Source: Nitratireductor sp. (lineage in GTDB: Bacteria; Pseudomonadota; Alphaproteobacteria; Rhizobiales; Rhizobiaceae). Taken from it: 64,000 nucleotides of DNA. Below the pieces are notes generated by a model. The model saw only the letters and a list, made by a program, of their open reading frames with translations, made no database searches and was not told the DNA's origin. Within the stretch, counting starts at the first letter, position 1, and each line of letters starts with the position of its first letter. Location of the stretch: contig JAFMHL010000002.1 of the NCBI GenBank assembly GCA_017854535.1, forward strand, positions 1 to 64,000, written 5' to 3'. The position numbers and the translations under genes were made by a program. Shown here piece after piece: positions 1 to 8,511 of the stretch.

Positions 1-14
1 TCCTGACACCTTGA

Positions 15-440
15 ATCAGAAGAAATCAAATCCGTAAACTGTCCTACGATTCTAAACTCGCCGGAAGTGCTCTAGATTTACGTAAATGTGACCTATCAGG
101 TGTCGATTTTGAGGGCGGCGACTTCTCAGCAGCCAAATTTCACAGGTGCAGATTGGAGGCAGCGATCTTTTCAGAATGCAAATTAGAGGGAACGCAATTT
201 TACGGATCAATATTAAATTACGCGGATTTCGACAGAGCCCAATTAATTGGGACTCGTCTTGATGCGGTAATTTTAAACTTACCACATATTCAAGCTGGAG
301 GAATGTCCAATAGTATCACAATGGCAGATGTTCATAGCATGATCGTTTCCGATGCCTATTTATCAGAAATTAATTATCTAGGTGAGACAAAAGATACAAA
401 TAAAATTTTTGGAACAAAAAAATACCATACTCCATCGTAG
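15..440 (+). pseudogene. Pentapeptide-repeat protein, decayed fragment
   Basis: The frame is open from 15 to the stop at 438-440 and encodes tandem pentapeptide repeats (ALDLRKCDLSGVDFEGGDF, then further A/C-x-L/F-x-x units) up to about position 280. An in-frame TGA lies at 12-14, and no ATG, GTG or TTG occurs before TTG at 153, which is in the middle of the repeats. The gene therefore appears to have lost its start. Pentapeptide repeats form a right-handed quadrilateral beta-helix; the specific role is unknown. The region is clearly more AT-rich than the rest of the window, which suggests foreign origin. A shift into the overlapping frame 382-675 may once have continued the protein. Confidence 0.55.
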
Positions 441-675
441 TATCAAAAATAAAAGAATCAAAAACCGAAGTTGTTGGCGCCAAATAAGAGATTTAATAAG
501 TAATGGTGAATCCAGTAAGAATGCAGAAAAAATACAGAAGCTTATTAATTCAGAAAGTTTCCTATTTTGGGCTCCATTCGATTCTCAAGATATGCTCTAT
601 GGGAGATATTTAGGAATATTTTTAGAAATGCATGATTTAATACATTGGCCACATCGTAAAGAACCGCAATCTTGA
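382..675 (+). other. Possible C-terminal remnant in a shifted frame
   Basis: A 97-codon open frame starting at GTG 382 overlaps the end of the pentapeptide fragment. It is Lys/Ile/Asn-rich at its start and Trp/His-containing at its end (EMHDLIHWPHRKEP). No ribosome binding site is evident and I recognise no family. Base composition matches the AT-rich fragment upstream, so it could be the original C-terminus separated by an indel in the A-run near 415-422. It could equally be a chance frame. Confidence 0.25.
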
Positions 676-948
676 CGACTTTGTGAGTTGGGTCTTTAAA
701 TCAAGTAAAATCCCGTCCAACGATGACTTGCAATGGTCTTTCTGCACATTAAACACAGAATAGAAACCTATTCTAAATCCATTCCCCTCTTCCGCCATGG
801 CCTCAGAGCATTTGGTTCCTGAAATCGATACTCAATTTCGCAGGTGGGCGATTTCTTGCGTGCGAGGCTTTCGCCTCACACCCAACCGTCTCCCTCTCGA
901 CGAGAGTCGCAGGCATAAGAAACTGTCAAACAATTATCAATTGCTTCG
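676..948. other. Intergenic, no gene seen
   Basis: I see no credible coding frame here. Around 865-890 there is a short imperfect hairpin (GTGCGAGG, then CCTCACAC after a six-base loop), which may be a worn copy of an intergenic repeat. The region is the junction between the AT-rich left edge and the leuC side. Confidence 0.4.
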
Positions 949-978
949 CTGGATCCTCGGGTCAAGCCAGAGGATGAC
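949..978 (-). repeat. Intergenic palindrome, single degenerate copy
   Basis: A 30-base copy of the hairpin element described at 7827 and 13791. It has the constant ends CTGGAT and ATGAC, with stem arms CCTCGGG and CCAGAGG. The stem carries a mismatch, so this copy is partly decayed. It lies just downstream of leuC, and no inverted partner was found within 200 bases. Confidence 0.6.
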
Positions 979-991
979 TAATGAGAGTTAT

Positions 992-2395
992 CTAAGACCA
1001 CTCTCTTATATCAACAAACCGTCCCGCAATTGCCGCTGCCGCCGCCATGCCTGGTGAGACAAGATGCGTGCGGCCTTTGAAGCCCTGACGGCCTTCGAAA
1101 TTGCGGTTTGAGGTTGAGGCGCAACGCTCTTCCGGCTTCAGCCGATCATCATTCATTGCAAGGCACATGGAGCAGCCCGGCTCGCGCCAGTCAAAACCAG
1201 CTTCGATGAAAATCTTGTCGAGGCCTTCTGCTTCCGCCATTTCTTTCACAAGGCCTGAGCCCGGAACGATCATCGCATCAACAGTCGCAGCAACTTTTTT
1301 GCCTTCAACCACTTTGGCAACGGCGCGCAAATCTTCGATACGACCATTGGTGCAAGAGCCGATGAAAACGCGGTCGAGCGTAATATCCGTGATCGGCGTT
1401 CCCGCTTTCAGGCCCATATAATCAAGCGCGCGCTGCTTGGAGGTGCGCTGGGTTTCATCTTCCAGATCAGCAGGGTTTGGCACAACGCCCGTAATCGAGA
1501 TCACATCTTCCGGTGAAGAACCCCAGGAAACGATAGGCGGCAAATTGGCCGCGTCCAACGTAACGACTTTATCGAAATGCGCGCCTTCATCCGTGTGCAG
1601 CGTTTTCCAATAATCCATCGCCATATCCAGCGCCTTGCCGGAAGGAGCCTTCGGCTTGCCTTTAATATAGTCGAAAGTTTTTTCATCCGGCGCGATCAGG
1701 CCAGCGCGTGCGCCGCCTTCAATCGTCATGTTGCAAACAGTCATGCGCCCTTCCATGGAAAGCGCGCGGATCGCCTCGCCGGCAAATTCGATCACATGGC
1801 CTGTGCCCCCCGCTGTGCCGATCTCGCCAATGATCGCAAGAATGATGTCTTTTGCCGTAACGCCGTCCGGCAATTGCCCTTCGACCTGCACCAGCATGTT
1901 CTTGGCTTTTTTCTGGATCAGCGTTTGGGTCGCGAGCACATGCTCAACTTCCGATGTGCCAATACCATGGGCTAAAGCGCCAAACGCGCCGTGGGTGGAG
2001 GTGTGGCTGTCGCCGCAAACAATCGTCATGCCAGGAAGCGTGAAGCCCTGCTCTGGTCCAATGATGTGCACAATGCCCTGACGCTTGTCATGCTCGGAAT
2101 AATATTCAACGCCGAACTCTTTAGCGTTTTGCGCAAGCGCTTCCACCTGAATGCGGCTCTCTTCATTCTTGATGCCTTGATAGCGATCTTTTGAGGTCGG
2201 TACATTATGGTCGACAACGGCCAATGTTTTTTCCGGTGCGCGCACTCTGCGGCCTGTCATGCGAAGCCCTTCAAAGGCCTGTGGGCTGGTTACCTCATGG
2301 ACCAAATGGCGGTCGATATACAAAAGCGAAGAACCGTCATCATTGACACTAACAACGTGATCATCCCAGATTTTATCGTACAAGGTTTTAGCCAT
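992..2395 (-). CDS. leuC: 3-isopropylmalate dehydratase large subunit
   Basis: LeuC isomerises 2-isopropylmalate to 3-isopropylmalate in leucine biosynthesis, as a heterodimer with LeuD. The 467-residue length is normal. The 4Fe-4S cluster ligands are visible as FIGSCTNGR near residue 345 and [11 protein letters not shown] near 408-412, and the substrate-loop motif [19 protein letters not shown] is present near 130. The start ATG opens [15 protein letters not shown], as in the family. LeuD is not in the window. In Hyphomicrobiales leuC commonly lies beside rplS; here about 3.8 kb separates them, occupied by the permease, AraC and hydrolase genes, which suggests insertion. Confidence 0.97.
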   Translation of the reverse strand: MAKTLYDKIWDDHVVSVNDDGSSLLYIDRHLVHEVTSPQAFEGLRMTGRRVRAPEKTLAVVDHNVPTSKDRYQGIKNEESRIQVEALAQNAKEFGVEYYSEHDKRQGIVHIIGPEQGFTLPGMTIVCGDSHTSTHGAFGALAHGIGTSEVEHVLATQTLIQKKAKNMLVQVEGQLPDGVTAKDIILAIIGEIGTAGGTGHVIEFAGEAIRALSMEGRMTVCNMTIEGGARAGLIAPDEKTFDYIKGKPKAPSGKALDMAMDYWKTLHTDEGAHFDKVVTLDAANLPPIVSWGSSPEDVISITGVVPNPADLEDETQRTSKQRALDYMGLKAGTPITDITLDRVFIGSCTNGRIEDLRAVAKVVEGKKVAATVDAMIVPGSGLVKEMAEAEGLDKIFIEAGFDWREPGCSMCLAMNDDRLKPEERCASTSNRNFEGRQGFKGRTHLVSPGMAAAAAIAGRFVDIREWS

Positions 2396-2610
2396 CTTAA
2401 AGTCTCTCAGGTTTTAGTTGAATTTGCTGATCCTGATCTACGCTGCAAGAGTGACAAGGTCAAGATTTCTTCATGCAATTATGTGGTGCTACGTCGCGCA
2501 CTTTCGTAATTTTAGAAGCAAATAACTGTTTAAATGCCCTTGATCCTGTCACCCAGATGAAGGATGTTAGCGCCTGAAATTGGTTCGCGATTTTAACAAG
2601 GCTGGCTCCC
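2396..2610. promoter_or_regulatory. Intergenic between divergent leuC and sbtA-like genes
   Basis: This stretch must hold the leuC promoter and the promoter of the divergent permease gene. A six-codon in-frame stretch, ATG at 2557 to TGA at 2575, lies just before the permease frame and could act as a leader, but nothing proves it is translated. No operator or riboswitch was recognised. Confidence 0.3.
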
Positions 2611-3576
2611 ATCGAAACCCTGCTGTCTCCCGTAATCCTGTTTTTTATTCTGGGCGCGCTGGCAAGTTTTGCCCGCTCGGATTTGACCATTCCAGAGGCA
2701 ATGGCCAAAGGCATGTCGCTCTATCTAATGGCAGCGATTGGCCTGAAGGGCGGCGTTGAGGTAAACTCAGCCGGGTTCACGCCAGACCTGATTGTCGCCG
2801 CCTTGGCGGGCTTGGCCCTTAGCTGCCTTATCCCTATCGGAGCATTCTTCGCTCTGCGCAGCTTTGGCAGACTTGACGCGGTCAATGCAAGCGCTGTAGC
2901 AGCTCATTACGGATCCGTAAGCGTTGTCACCTTCGTTACGGGCGCTGAATTCCTCACCACCAATGGCATGGGCGCGGCTGGTTATATGGTAGCCGTGCTG
3001 GCCTTGATGGAAACACCAGCGATTATAGTCGGTTTGTTTTTGGCATCGCGCTATGGCGACAAATCCAAAGGCTCCGCCCATCAAACAAGGGGCGAATTGC
3101 TCCACGAAACTTTGCTCAACGGATCGGTGGTGTTGCTGACGGGCAGTTTTCTCATCGGGCTGATCGCGGGCAAAGACGGCTTTGCACCAATTGCCCCGGT
3201 TTTCGAAACCGGCTTTCGTGGCATTTTATGCCTGTTCCTTCTCGATATGGGTTTGGTCGCAGCACGGCGCTTGCGCGAAGCAAAGTCCTTGACGCTGCGC
3301 CTAACCGTCCTTGCGATTATATTCCCAGTCGTCAACGGCATGATTGGCGCAAGCCTTGGCGCACTCGTCGGCCTTGATGCAGGATCAACCGCAGCATTGG
3401 CAATTCTAGCCGCCAGTGCTTCATACATCGCCGTTCCTGCTGCCATGCGCCTAGCGCTACCGCAGGCAGATTCGGGTCTTTACCTGACCATGTCATTGGC
3501 GGTCACTTTTCCGTTCAATATCATTTTCGGAATACCGTTTTACACTTACCTCGCCACCACATTCGCTCAGGGATAA
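2611..3576 (+). CDS. Sodium-dependent bicarbonate permease family (SbtA-like, DUF897)
   Basis: An inner-membrane permease of the Na_bic_trans/SbtA family. Family signatures are helix 1 (LLSPVILFFILGALASF, then ARSDLTIPEAMAKGMSLYL), IGLKGG, and AHYGSVSVVTFVTG, with about ten hydrophobic segments. The conserved first helix is encoded upstream of TTG 2683, so the protein must begin near 2602-2620. The frame opens after TGA 2575-2577 and contains no ATG, GTG or TTG before 2683. AAGG at 2598-2601 sits nine bases before ATC 2611, the start used here as a guess; CTG 2602 and ATT 2590 are alternatives. A sequencing error or a broken start is also possible. The PII-like gene follows three bases later, as in SbtA-SbtB pairs. 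In cyanobacteria SbtA imports bicarbonate; the substrate here is inferred. Confidence 0.8.
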   Translation: METLLSPVILFFILGALASFARSDLTIPEAMAKGMSLYLMAAIGLKGGVEVNSAGFTPDLIVAALAGLALSCLIPIGAFFALRSFGRLDAVNASAVAAHYGSVSVVTFVTGAEFLTTNGMGAAGYMVAVLALMETPAIIVGLFLASRYGDKSKGSAHQTRGELLHETLLNGSVVLLTGSFLIGLIAGKDGFAPIAPVFETGFRGILCLFLLDMGLVAARRLREAKSLTLRLTVLAIIFPVVNGMIGASLGALVGLDAGSTAALAILAASASYIAVPAAMRLALPQADSGLYLTMSLAVTFPFNIIFGIPFYTYLATTFAQG

Positions 3577-3579
3577 ATC

Positions 3580-3894
3580 ATGGCCAAAACCGTCATTCGC
3601 AAAAAAATCGAAGTGCTGGTCGATATGCCGCTTTTATCGCGGATCGAAAAACTCGCTGAACAGGCAGCGATCAAATTCTTCATGGTATTGCCAACCCGCG
3701 GCGGCGGCACGGAACAAGGCCGTTGGTATGATGATCGCGTAACGGGCGGCGCTGGAACCAAAGTGCTTTTCAGCGCGATCACCACGGAAGAAAATGCCAG
3801 TAACTTTATCAATGCGCTGGAACCACTACTGGACAGTTACGGTATCATCGTCACGCGCAGCGATGTAGAAGTCATCCGCAGCGCAAAATTCTAA
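3580..3894 (+). CDS. PII-like signalling protein (SbtB type)
   Basis: A 104-residue protein with the ferredoxin-like PII fold. The N-terminal strand is KKIEVLVDMPLLSRIEKLAE, followed by a T-loop region with RGGGTEQGRWYDDRVTGGAG and a C-terminal strand ending DVEVIRSAKF. SbtB proteins bind adenine nucleotides and gate SbtA. The ATG lies three bases after the permease stop, so the two are surely one transcript. The nucleotide bound here cannot be told from sequence. The end overlaps the convergent AraC gene by four bases. Confidence 0.85.
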   Translation: MAKTVIRKKIEVLVDMPLLSRIEKLAEQAAIKFFMVLPTRGGGTEQGRWYDDRVTGGAGTKVLFSAITTEENASNFINALEPLLDSYGIIVTRSDVEVIRSAKF

Positions 3895-4886
3895 GCCTTT
3901 ACAGATAATGTCATGTCACGCCATTCGCTTGGCGTTTTGCCCGTGACACGAACAAACTCGCGATTGAAGTTGGATTTGGTATTAAAACCTGAGGCATAAA
4001 TGCTCTCGGTAATATTGATCCTGTTTTCCTTGATCAACCGACACGCTTCCTCCACGCGAAGTGCGTTTACATATTGCGAAACATTGTTTCCAGTTGCCAG
4101 ATTGATCGCGCGCGAAACCTCGCGAGACGGCAAAGCCAAGCGGGGCGCTATGCGGTTCAAATTCAAATCAGGGTCGAGAAAGAATTTGTCTTTGACCAGC
4201 AACCCGTTGATCCTTTCAAGCACCTGCTCGTCTGCAATATCCTGGTTATCATTTCTTTCAGTGATTTCGGTCCGCTTTTTCCAACCATAAAGTCCCGCAA
4301 TGATAAGCGTCCCAACCAACCCACTGATTGATGCATTACCAACGATGGATCCGGTATTAGCGCCGCCTGTCAGCCAGAAGTCCAGCCCGATAACACCATC
4401 TGCAATCCCTGAGAAAAACAACAGAGCCACAATAACCCAAAGCGTGAGTAATAAACTGGGGATCCGGTTGATCTCGGCCCATGCAAGTCCATCGCTGCCC
4501 CGCAACCCAATCAGTGCAAGTGCGCATGCGTAAAACACATTGTTAGCCGCCAAGAACACATCCAAAAAATTGATTGAAGTAAGCAGGATCAACCCGACAA
4601 CAACCAGTGGCAACGCATGAATCAATCCTTTTGGAAGCTCCAATTTTTCGCGAAATGACAAATAGGCAAGCGGCGGCAACAGGGAAGCCGTGATCGGCTG
4701 AACCTCTCTAAGCCACTCTATTTGATAACCAAATCGCGTGCCCATCAAAAACGCCTGAAAAGCCAGCAACATTAAAAATGCAATAAACATCCAATTGCGC
4801 TGGGTAGGCCCAATTAAAAAAAACTCCCGCCAGACCATGTAAAGGATGGTGAAAGAAATCAAATAATGCAGCGGTATCATAATCAT
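3891..4886 (-). CDS. AraC-family regulator with N-terminal membrane domain
   Basis: A 331-residue protein. Residues 1 to about 205 form six or seven hydrophobic helices, followed by a linker and a C-terminal AraC DNA-binding domain. That domain has two helix-turn-helix motifs (LNRIAPRLALPSREVSRAIN; ESIYASGFNTKSNFNREFVRVTGKTPSEWR). Membrane-bound AraC proteins of this layout sense an unknown signal at the membrane. It is divergent from the secreted hydrolase at 5063, with about 175 bases between, so that gene is the natural target. No operator was identified in the spacer. Confidence 0.88.
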   Translation of the reverse strand: MIMIPLHYLISFTILYMVWREFFLIGPTQRNWMFIAFLMLLAFQAFLMGTRFGYQIEWLREVQPITASLLPPLAYLSFREKLELPKGLIHALPLVVVGLILLTSINFLDVFLAANNVFYACALALIGLRGSDGLAWAEINRIPSLLLTLWVIVALLFFSGIADGVIGLDFWLTGGANTGSIVGNASISGLVGTLIIAGLYGWKKRTEITERNDNQDIADEQVLERINGLLVKDKFFLDPDLNLNRIAPRLALPSREVSRAINLATGNNVSQYVNALRVEEACRLIKENRINITESIYASGFNTKSNFNREFVRVTGKTPSEWRDMTLSVKA

Positions 4887-5062
4887 GGCGATGGTCTTTT
4901 AAGGTTGTCTGATTTTCCACTTATGGACCAGATCGTGTTCCAGGACGACCTATAACACGATCAAGAACGCATAATCATCATCACTCCTTCATTCTCATTT
5001 CAAGCCTGCCAGACGGCGGTGAGATTAAACTTGAACCAAACAATCAACTGAAGGAGTTGAAT

Positions 5063-6127
5063 ATGACTTATGCCTTTCATCAAATAGCTCGCAACACAGC
5101 AATCGGCAGTGCCTTGCTTTTATCAACCTCACTCGCGACGCCGATAATCGCTATGGCTGATACAGGTTATATGAGCAAGACGATCACAGCACCCCATCGT
5201 GATAGTCCTATCAAACTGGACATTTATTTCCCTGCTGAAACGGGTGGTGAAACACAATTGCATGGTAATAACGCAATCTTTACGGGTTTTGATATCATCA
5301 AAGATGCAAAGCCGTTAGCAGGCAATCATCCTGTCGTGATTTTTTCACACGGTTCGGGCGGTAATGGCACGAATACCGGATGGATTGGCAAAGCGCTCGC
5401 AGATAAAGGCATGATCGTCATTGCGCCAAATCATCCTGGAACGACGAGCCGCGACTCGTCGCCAGAAAACACTGTCAAAACGTGGGAGCGGCCTGACGAC
5501 ATTTCCACAATCATAGATCAATTACCTGATCTGTTTCCAGACCAAATGAAAGCAGATGCAAGCAAAATAGCGGCCGTCGGCTTTTCATTGGGCGGATATA
5601 GCGTCCTTGCCTTGGCCGGAGCAAGGGTTAGTAAATCGGCATTCATTGAACATTGCGATGGGAGCATGAATGTCGGCCTCAACGAATGCGGCTGGCTGAC
5701 AAAAGGCGGGCTGGATTTGAACGACACCGATCAGACACGTTTCGAGCAGGATAACTCTGATCCACGCATCAAGGCCTTTGTTTCCGTTGACCCGGGCCTA
5801 GCAGCAGCATTCACACCAGAAAGTCTGGCCAAAGTTGAGCGTCCAGTCATGGTCATCAATCTTGGATCTGAAGGAACCATATATGCTGGGGTTGATGGCA
5901 AACCAATTGCCGAAAACATTCCAAACGCTGAGTACCATCAAGTAGAAAACTCCTGGCATTTCAGCTTTCTTGGAGCTTGCACGGATATAGGCGCAAAAAT
6001 TCTGATCGCAGAAAAAGACGACCCGATTTGTGATGAATATGGCGGTCGTGATCGCAATGGAATTCATGTTGAAATTGGAAGTGTGACTTCGAAATTTCTG
6101 AGCAAGCAATTCGCTCTTACTAACTAA
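5063..6127 (+). CDS. Secreted alpha/beta hydrolase (platelet-activating-factor acetylhydrolase-like)
   Basis: An exported hydrolase of about 354 residues. ATG 5063 is chosen because GAAGGAG at 5050-5056 is six bases upstream; TTG 5057 is too close to it. Residues 1-33 are a signal peptide ending in an Ala-rich site (ATPIIAMA). The oxyanion segment FSHGSGG lies near residue 95, the nucleophile elbow GFSLGGYS near 170, and a likely catalytic His is in ENSWHFSF near 295. The layout resembles predicted dienelactone hydrolase/PAF-acetylhydrolase relatives. The substrate is unknown. Control by the adjacent divergent AraC protein is inferred from position. Confidence 0.85.
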   Translation: MTYAFHQIARNTAIGSALLLSTSLATPIIAMADTGYMSKTITAPHRDSPIKLDIYFPAETGGETQLHGNNAIFTGFDIIKDAKPLAGNHPVVIFSHGSGGNGTNTGWIGKALADKGMIVIAPNHPGTTSRDSSPENTVKTWERPDDISTIIDQLPDLFPDQMKADASKIAAVGFSLGGYSVLALAGARVSKSAFIEHCDGSMNVGLNECGWLTKGGLDLNDTDQTRFEQDNSDPRIKAFVSVDPGLAAAFTPESLAKVERPVMVINLGSEGTIYAGVDGKPIAENIPNAEYHQVENSWHFSFLGACTDIGAKILIAEKDDPICDEYGGRDRNGIHVEIGSVTSKFLSKQFALTN

Positions 6128-6152
6128 GCCTACTGCAATACCCGTAAACAAA

Positions 6153-6180
6153 AAAAGGCGGTTCTTTCGAACCGCCTTTT
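6153..6180. terminator. Bidirectional intrinsic terminator (hydrolase / rplS)
   Basis: A perfect inverted repeat, AAAAGGCGGTTC and GAACCGCCTTTT, with a four-base loop. A-tracts and T-tracts on both sides allow it to end transcription of the plus-strand hydrolase and of minus-strand rplS. Confidence 0.9.
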
Positions 6181-6202
6181 CATAAATACTAAAACAAGAA
6201 AA

Positions 6203-6778
6203 TTACTCAGCTTTTGGAGCGTCTTCTGCTGGTGCAGCTGCTTCAGCTTCTGCGTCCGCTGCTGCTTTCGCTGCTTCTGCCTCAGCTGCCTTTGCGGCGG
6301 CTTCTTCAGCTGCTTTTTCTTTTGCCAAAGCTTCTACTGAAGCAATTTTTTCTGCTTCCAAACGAGCTTTTTCAGCCAAAAATGCCTGACGCTCTGAATC
6401 GTTCAATGCTTTCGCGCGAACATTGGTTTTTTCAACAATACGCGCTGACTTTCCGCGTAGATCGCGAAGATAGTACAATTTCGCACGACGCACTTTACCA
6501 CGGCGAACCACTTCAACAGCTTCAACCAAAGGAGAGTAAACCGGGAACACACGCTCAACGCCTTCGCCATAAGAAATCTTACGAACGGTGAAGCTTTCGT
6601 TTAGACCGCCGCCTGAGCGGGCAATGCAAACGCCTTCATAAGCCTGAAGACGGGTACGGGCACCCTCTGTTACGCGGACCATAACGCGAACTGTGTCGCC
6701 TGGCTCAAATGCTGGAAATGTACGTTTTGCAGCAATAGCTGCCACTTGCTCGGCTTCGAGCTGCTGGATGATATTCAT
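6203..6778 (-). CDS. rplS: 50S ribosomal protein L19 with Ala/Glu-rich tail
   Basis: L19 sits at the 30S-50S interface. Residues 1 to about 125 match the family ([55 protein letters not shown]). The last 60 or so residues are a low-complexity Ala/Glu/Lys helix-like extension, making the protein 191 residues against about 115-130 in most bacteria. The S16 gene at 10835 carries a similar tail. A 263-base gap separates it from trmD upstream; it contains the short palindrome TTGTTAA-T-TTAACAA at 6859-6873 and probably a promoter. Confidence 0.97.
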   Translation of the reverse strand: MNIIQQLEAEQVAAIAAKRTFPAFEPGDTVRVMVRVTEGARTRLQAYEGVCIARSGGGLNESFTVRKISYGEGVERVFPVYSPLVEAVEVVRRGKVRRAKLYYLRDLRGKSARIVEKTNVRAKALNDSERQAFLAEKARLEAEKIASVEALAKEKAAEEAAAKAAEAEAAKAAADAEAEAAAPAEDAPKAE

Positions 6779-7041
6779 CGGTGCAAACCTTTGTTTGTGT
6801 CACCTGTCAGGGGCGCAGACCCTTTTGGGCAAATAGCGCGTCTTTACGGGCAATCTTGTTGTTAATTTAACAAGCCAGCGCGACCTTCTTATTCTGATTA
6901 TCAGCCCCTATTCAAAGGAGTTCGCGGCAACCCGCTTGCTGACTATCAGATGGTTTTGAACCTGGTCGATTGCTCATTCTTTCCGGTTTGTCGGAAATTT
7001 GGATTGGCTATAGGCGAAAATTGGATGTTTGTCGACAAGTT

Positions 7042-7740
7042 TCAGGATTCTTTTTTGTTTGGTAGCAACAAATCCGGCCGTCTTTCCTTCGTCAGCTTTT
7101 CCGCCTGCTCGCGTTGCCAGTCCGCAATTTTCTTGTGATTGCCAGAAGTCAGGATTTCAGGGATGCCTAGGCCTTCCCATTCTTGCGGACGGGTATAATG
7201 GGGATGCTCCAAAAGACCCGTTTCAAAACTCTCATTTGTGCCAGATTGTTCATTACCCATGACGCCGGGCAATAGGCGCACAATCGCATCAAGCAGGATC
7301 ATCGCAGCAGGCTCGCCGCCGGACAAGATATAATCTCCGATGGAAACTTCTGTGAGGCCGCGCGCGTCGATTACTCGCTGATCAACGCCTTCAAACCGTC
7401 CGCAAACGATCACAGCGCCCGGGCCATCTGCCAATTCACGAACATATTGCTGATCCAGCACCCGCCCGCGCGGGCTCATCAACAGACGTGGACGGGTATC
7501 TTGCCCTACACTATCAATAGCTTCGCCCAAAACATCAGCCCGCAATACCATGCCAGCGCCACCGCCAGCAGGTGTATCATCCACATTCTTGTGTTTGCCT
7601 TTACCGAACTCACGCAGGGCAATCGTCTCCAAGGACCATGCTTTTTCCTCAAGTGCTCTTCCAGCCAACGACACACCAAGAGGGCCGGGGAACATTTCAG
7701 GATACAGCGTGATGATGGTTGAACGAAATGTCATTCCCAC
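7042..7740 (-). CDS. trmD: tRNA (guanine-N1-)-methyltransferase
   Basis: TrmD methylates G37 at N1 next to the anticodon, using S-adenosylmethionine, and prevents frameshifting. The 232-residue protein shows the SPOUT trefoil-knot signatures [32 protein letters not shown] and [16 protein letters not shown]. It starts [19 protein letters not shown] from the internal ATG at about 7734; the upstream ATG at 7740 (MGMTFR) is also possible. It lies between rimM and rplS, the usual order. Confidence 0.97.
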   Translation of the reverse strand: MGMTFRSTIITLYPEMFPGPLGVSLAGRALEEKAWSLETIALREFGKGKHKNVDDTPAGGGAGMVLRADVLGEAIDSVGQDTRPRLLMSPRGRVLDQQYVRELADGPGAVIVCGRFEGVDQRVIDARGLTEVSIGDYILSGGEPAAMILLDAIVRLLPGVMGNEQSGTNESFETGLLEHPHYTRPQEWEGLGIPEILTSGNHKKIADWQREQAEKLTKERRPDLLLPNKKES

Positions 7741-7741
7741 C

Positions 7742-7776
7742 CTCCCACTTGTGGGGAGATGTCACCGAAGGTGACA
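7742..7776. repeat. Twin-hairpin intergenic repeat
   Basis: Two adjacent small palindromes, CTCCCACTTGTGGGGAG at 7742-7758 and TGTCACCGAAGGTGACA at 7760-7776. This combination is a familiar intergenic mosaic pattern in rhizobia and relatives. It lies between rimM and trmD, so it would be in their shared transcript. Confidence 0.6.
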
Positions 7777-7826
7777 GAGGCAGTTAATTTTCTCACATAG
7801 CCATCTGCTGGCGTGGCCCGTAAGGA

Positions 7827-7905
7827 GTCATCCTCGGGCTTGTCCCGAGGACCCAGTAGTAACAAACCCAAAGGCTGGATCCTCGGGACAAGCCCGAGGA
7901 TGACT
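7827..7905. repeat. Inverted pair of alphaproteobacterial palindromes
   Basis: Two 30-base palindromes face each other. The first (7827-7856) has end GTCAT, stem CCTCGGG/CCCGAGG, loop CTTGT and end ACCCAG. The second (about 7875-7904) is its inverted copy with ends CTGGAT and ATGAC. About 20 bases separate them. Each can form a hairpin, and together they can form one long stem. Related copies are at 949, 13791, 13938, 42844 and 42983. Confidence 0.8.
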
Positions 7906-7918
7906 AAATTAATTAACA

Positions 7919-8440
7919 TCATTCATCCTCCTCGCGCTCACTGACCACAACAGGGGGAATAAAAATGATCTTACCGCCCGCAAGATCGACTTCAGGGAAA
8001 ATCGCTTTGGTAAATGGAAACATTTCCAACGGGCCGTCATTGAGTTTAATTTCGAGAATATCCCCTGCCCCGAAATCATAAACTTCTCCAACCGAGCCCA
8101 AAGCCTCACCTTCCGGCGAAACAACGCTCAAGCCAACCAGATCAGACATGTAATATTCATCATCGTCTTCTGGCTCCGGCAACACAGAACGGTCTACAAA
8201 CAATTCGATGCCGTTCAACGCTTCGGCCTTTTCCCGCGTATCAACGCTTTTAAAACGCGTCACCACAACGGTTTTTGAAACACGCGCATTGATCACCTGA
8301 TATTTGCGGCCCTGCGCGTCATGCAATTTGCCATAGTCACCGAACGCCAGTGGATCATCCGTAAAGGACTTCACCCTTACTTCGCCTTTGATGCCATGGG
8401 CTGCACCAATTTTTGCCATGAGAATATCTGTATTTTTCAT
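7919..8440 (-). CDS. rimM: 16S rRNA processing protein RimM
   Basis: RimM assists 30S head maturation and binds S19. The N-terminal barrel is recognisable (ILMAKIGAAHGIKGEVRVKSFTD) and the PRC-barrel half follows (YYMSDLVGLSV...VYDFGAGDILEI). ATG 8440 (MKNTDIL) is preferred because it puts the first strand at the family's usual distance; ATG 8470 would add ten residues. Neither has a good ribosome binding site. The next gene upstream is the unrecognised membrane protein; trmD follows after the repeat region. Confidence 0.95.
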   Translation of the reverse strand: MKNTDILMAKIGAAHGIKGEVRVKSFTDDPLAFGDYGKLHDAQGRKYQVINARVSKTVVVTRFKSVDTREKAEALNGIELFVDRSVLPEPEDDDEYYMSDLVGLSVVSPEGEALGSVGEVYDFGAGDILEIKLNDGPLEMFPFTKAIFPEVDLAGGKIIFIPPVVVSEREEDE

Positions 8441-8511
8441 GTGAGTGTTTTGGTCTGCCAAGACTGCCATGTAAAGCGCAAATTAACAGAGCATCATAGA
8501 CGCAACTGCGC

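Noticed and set aside
382-675. Programmed -1 frameshift at the A-run near 415-422 joining the pentapeptide frame to the next
   Set aside because: The downstream frame is +1 relative to the first, not -1, and the upstream gene lacks a start anyway, so decay is simpler.
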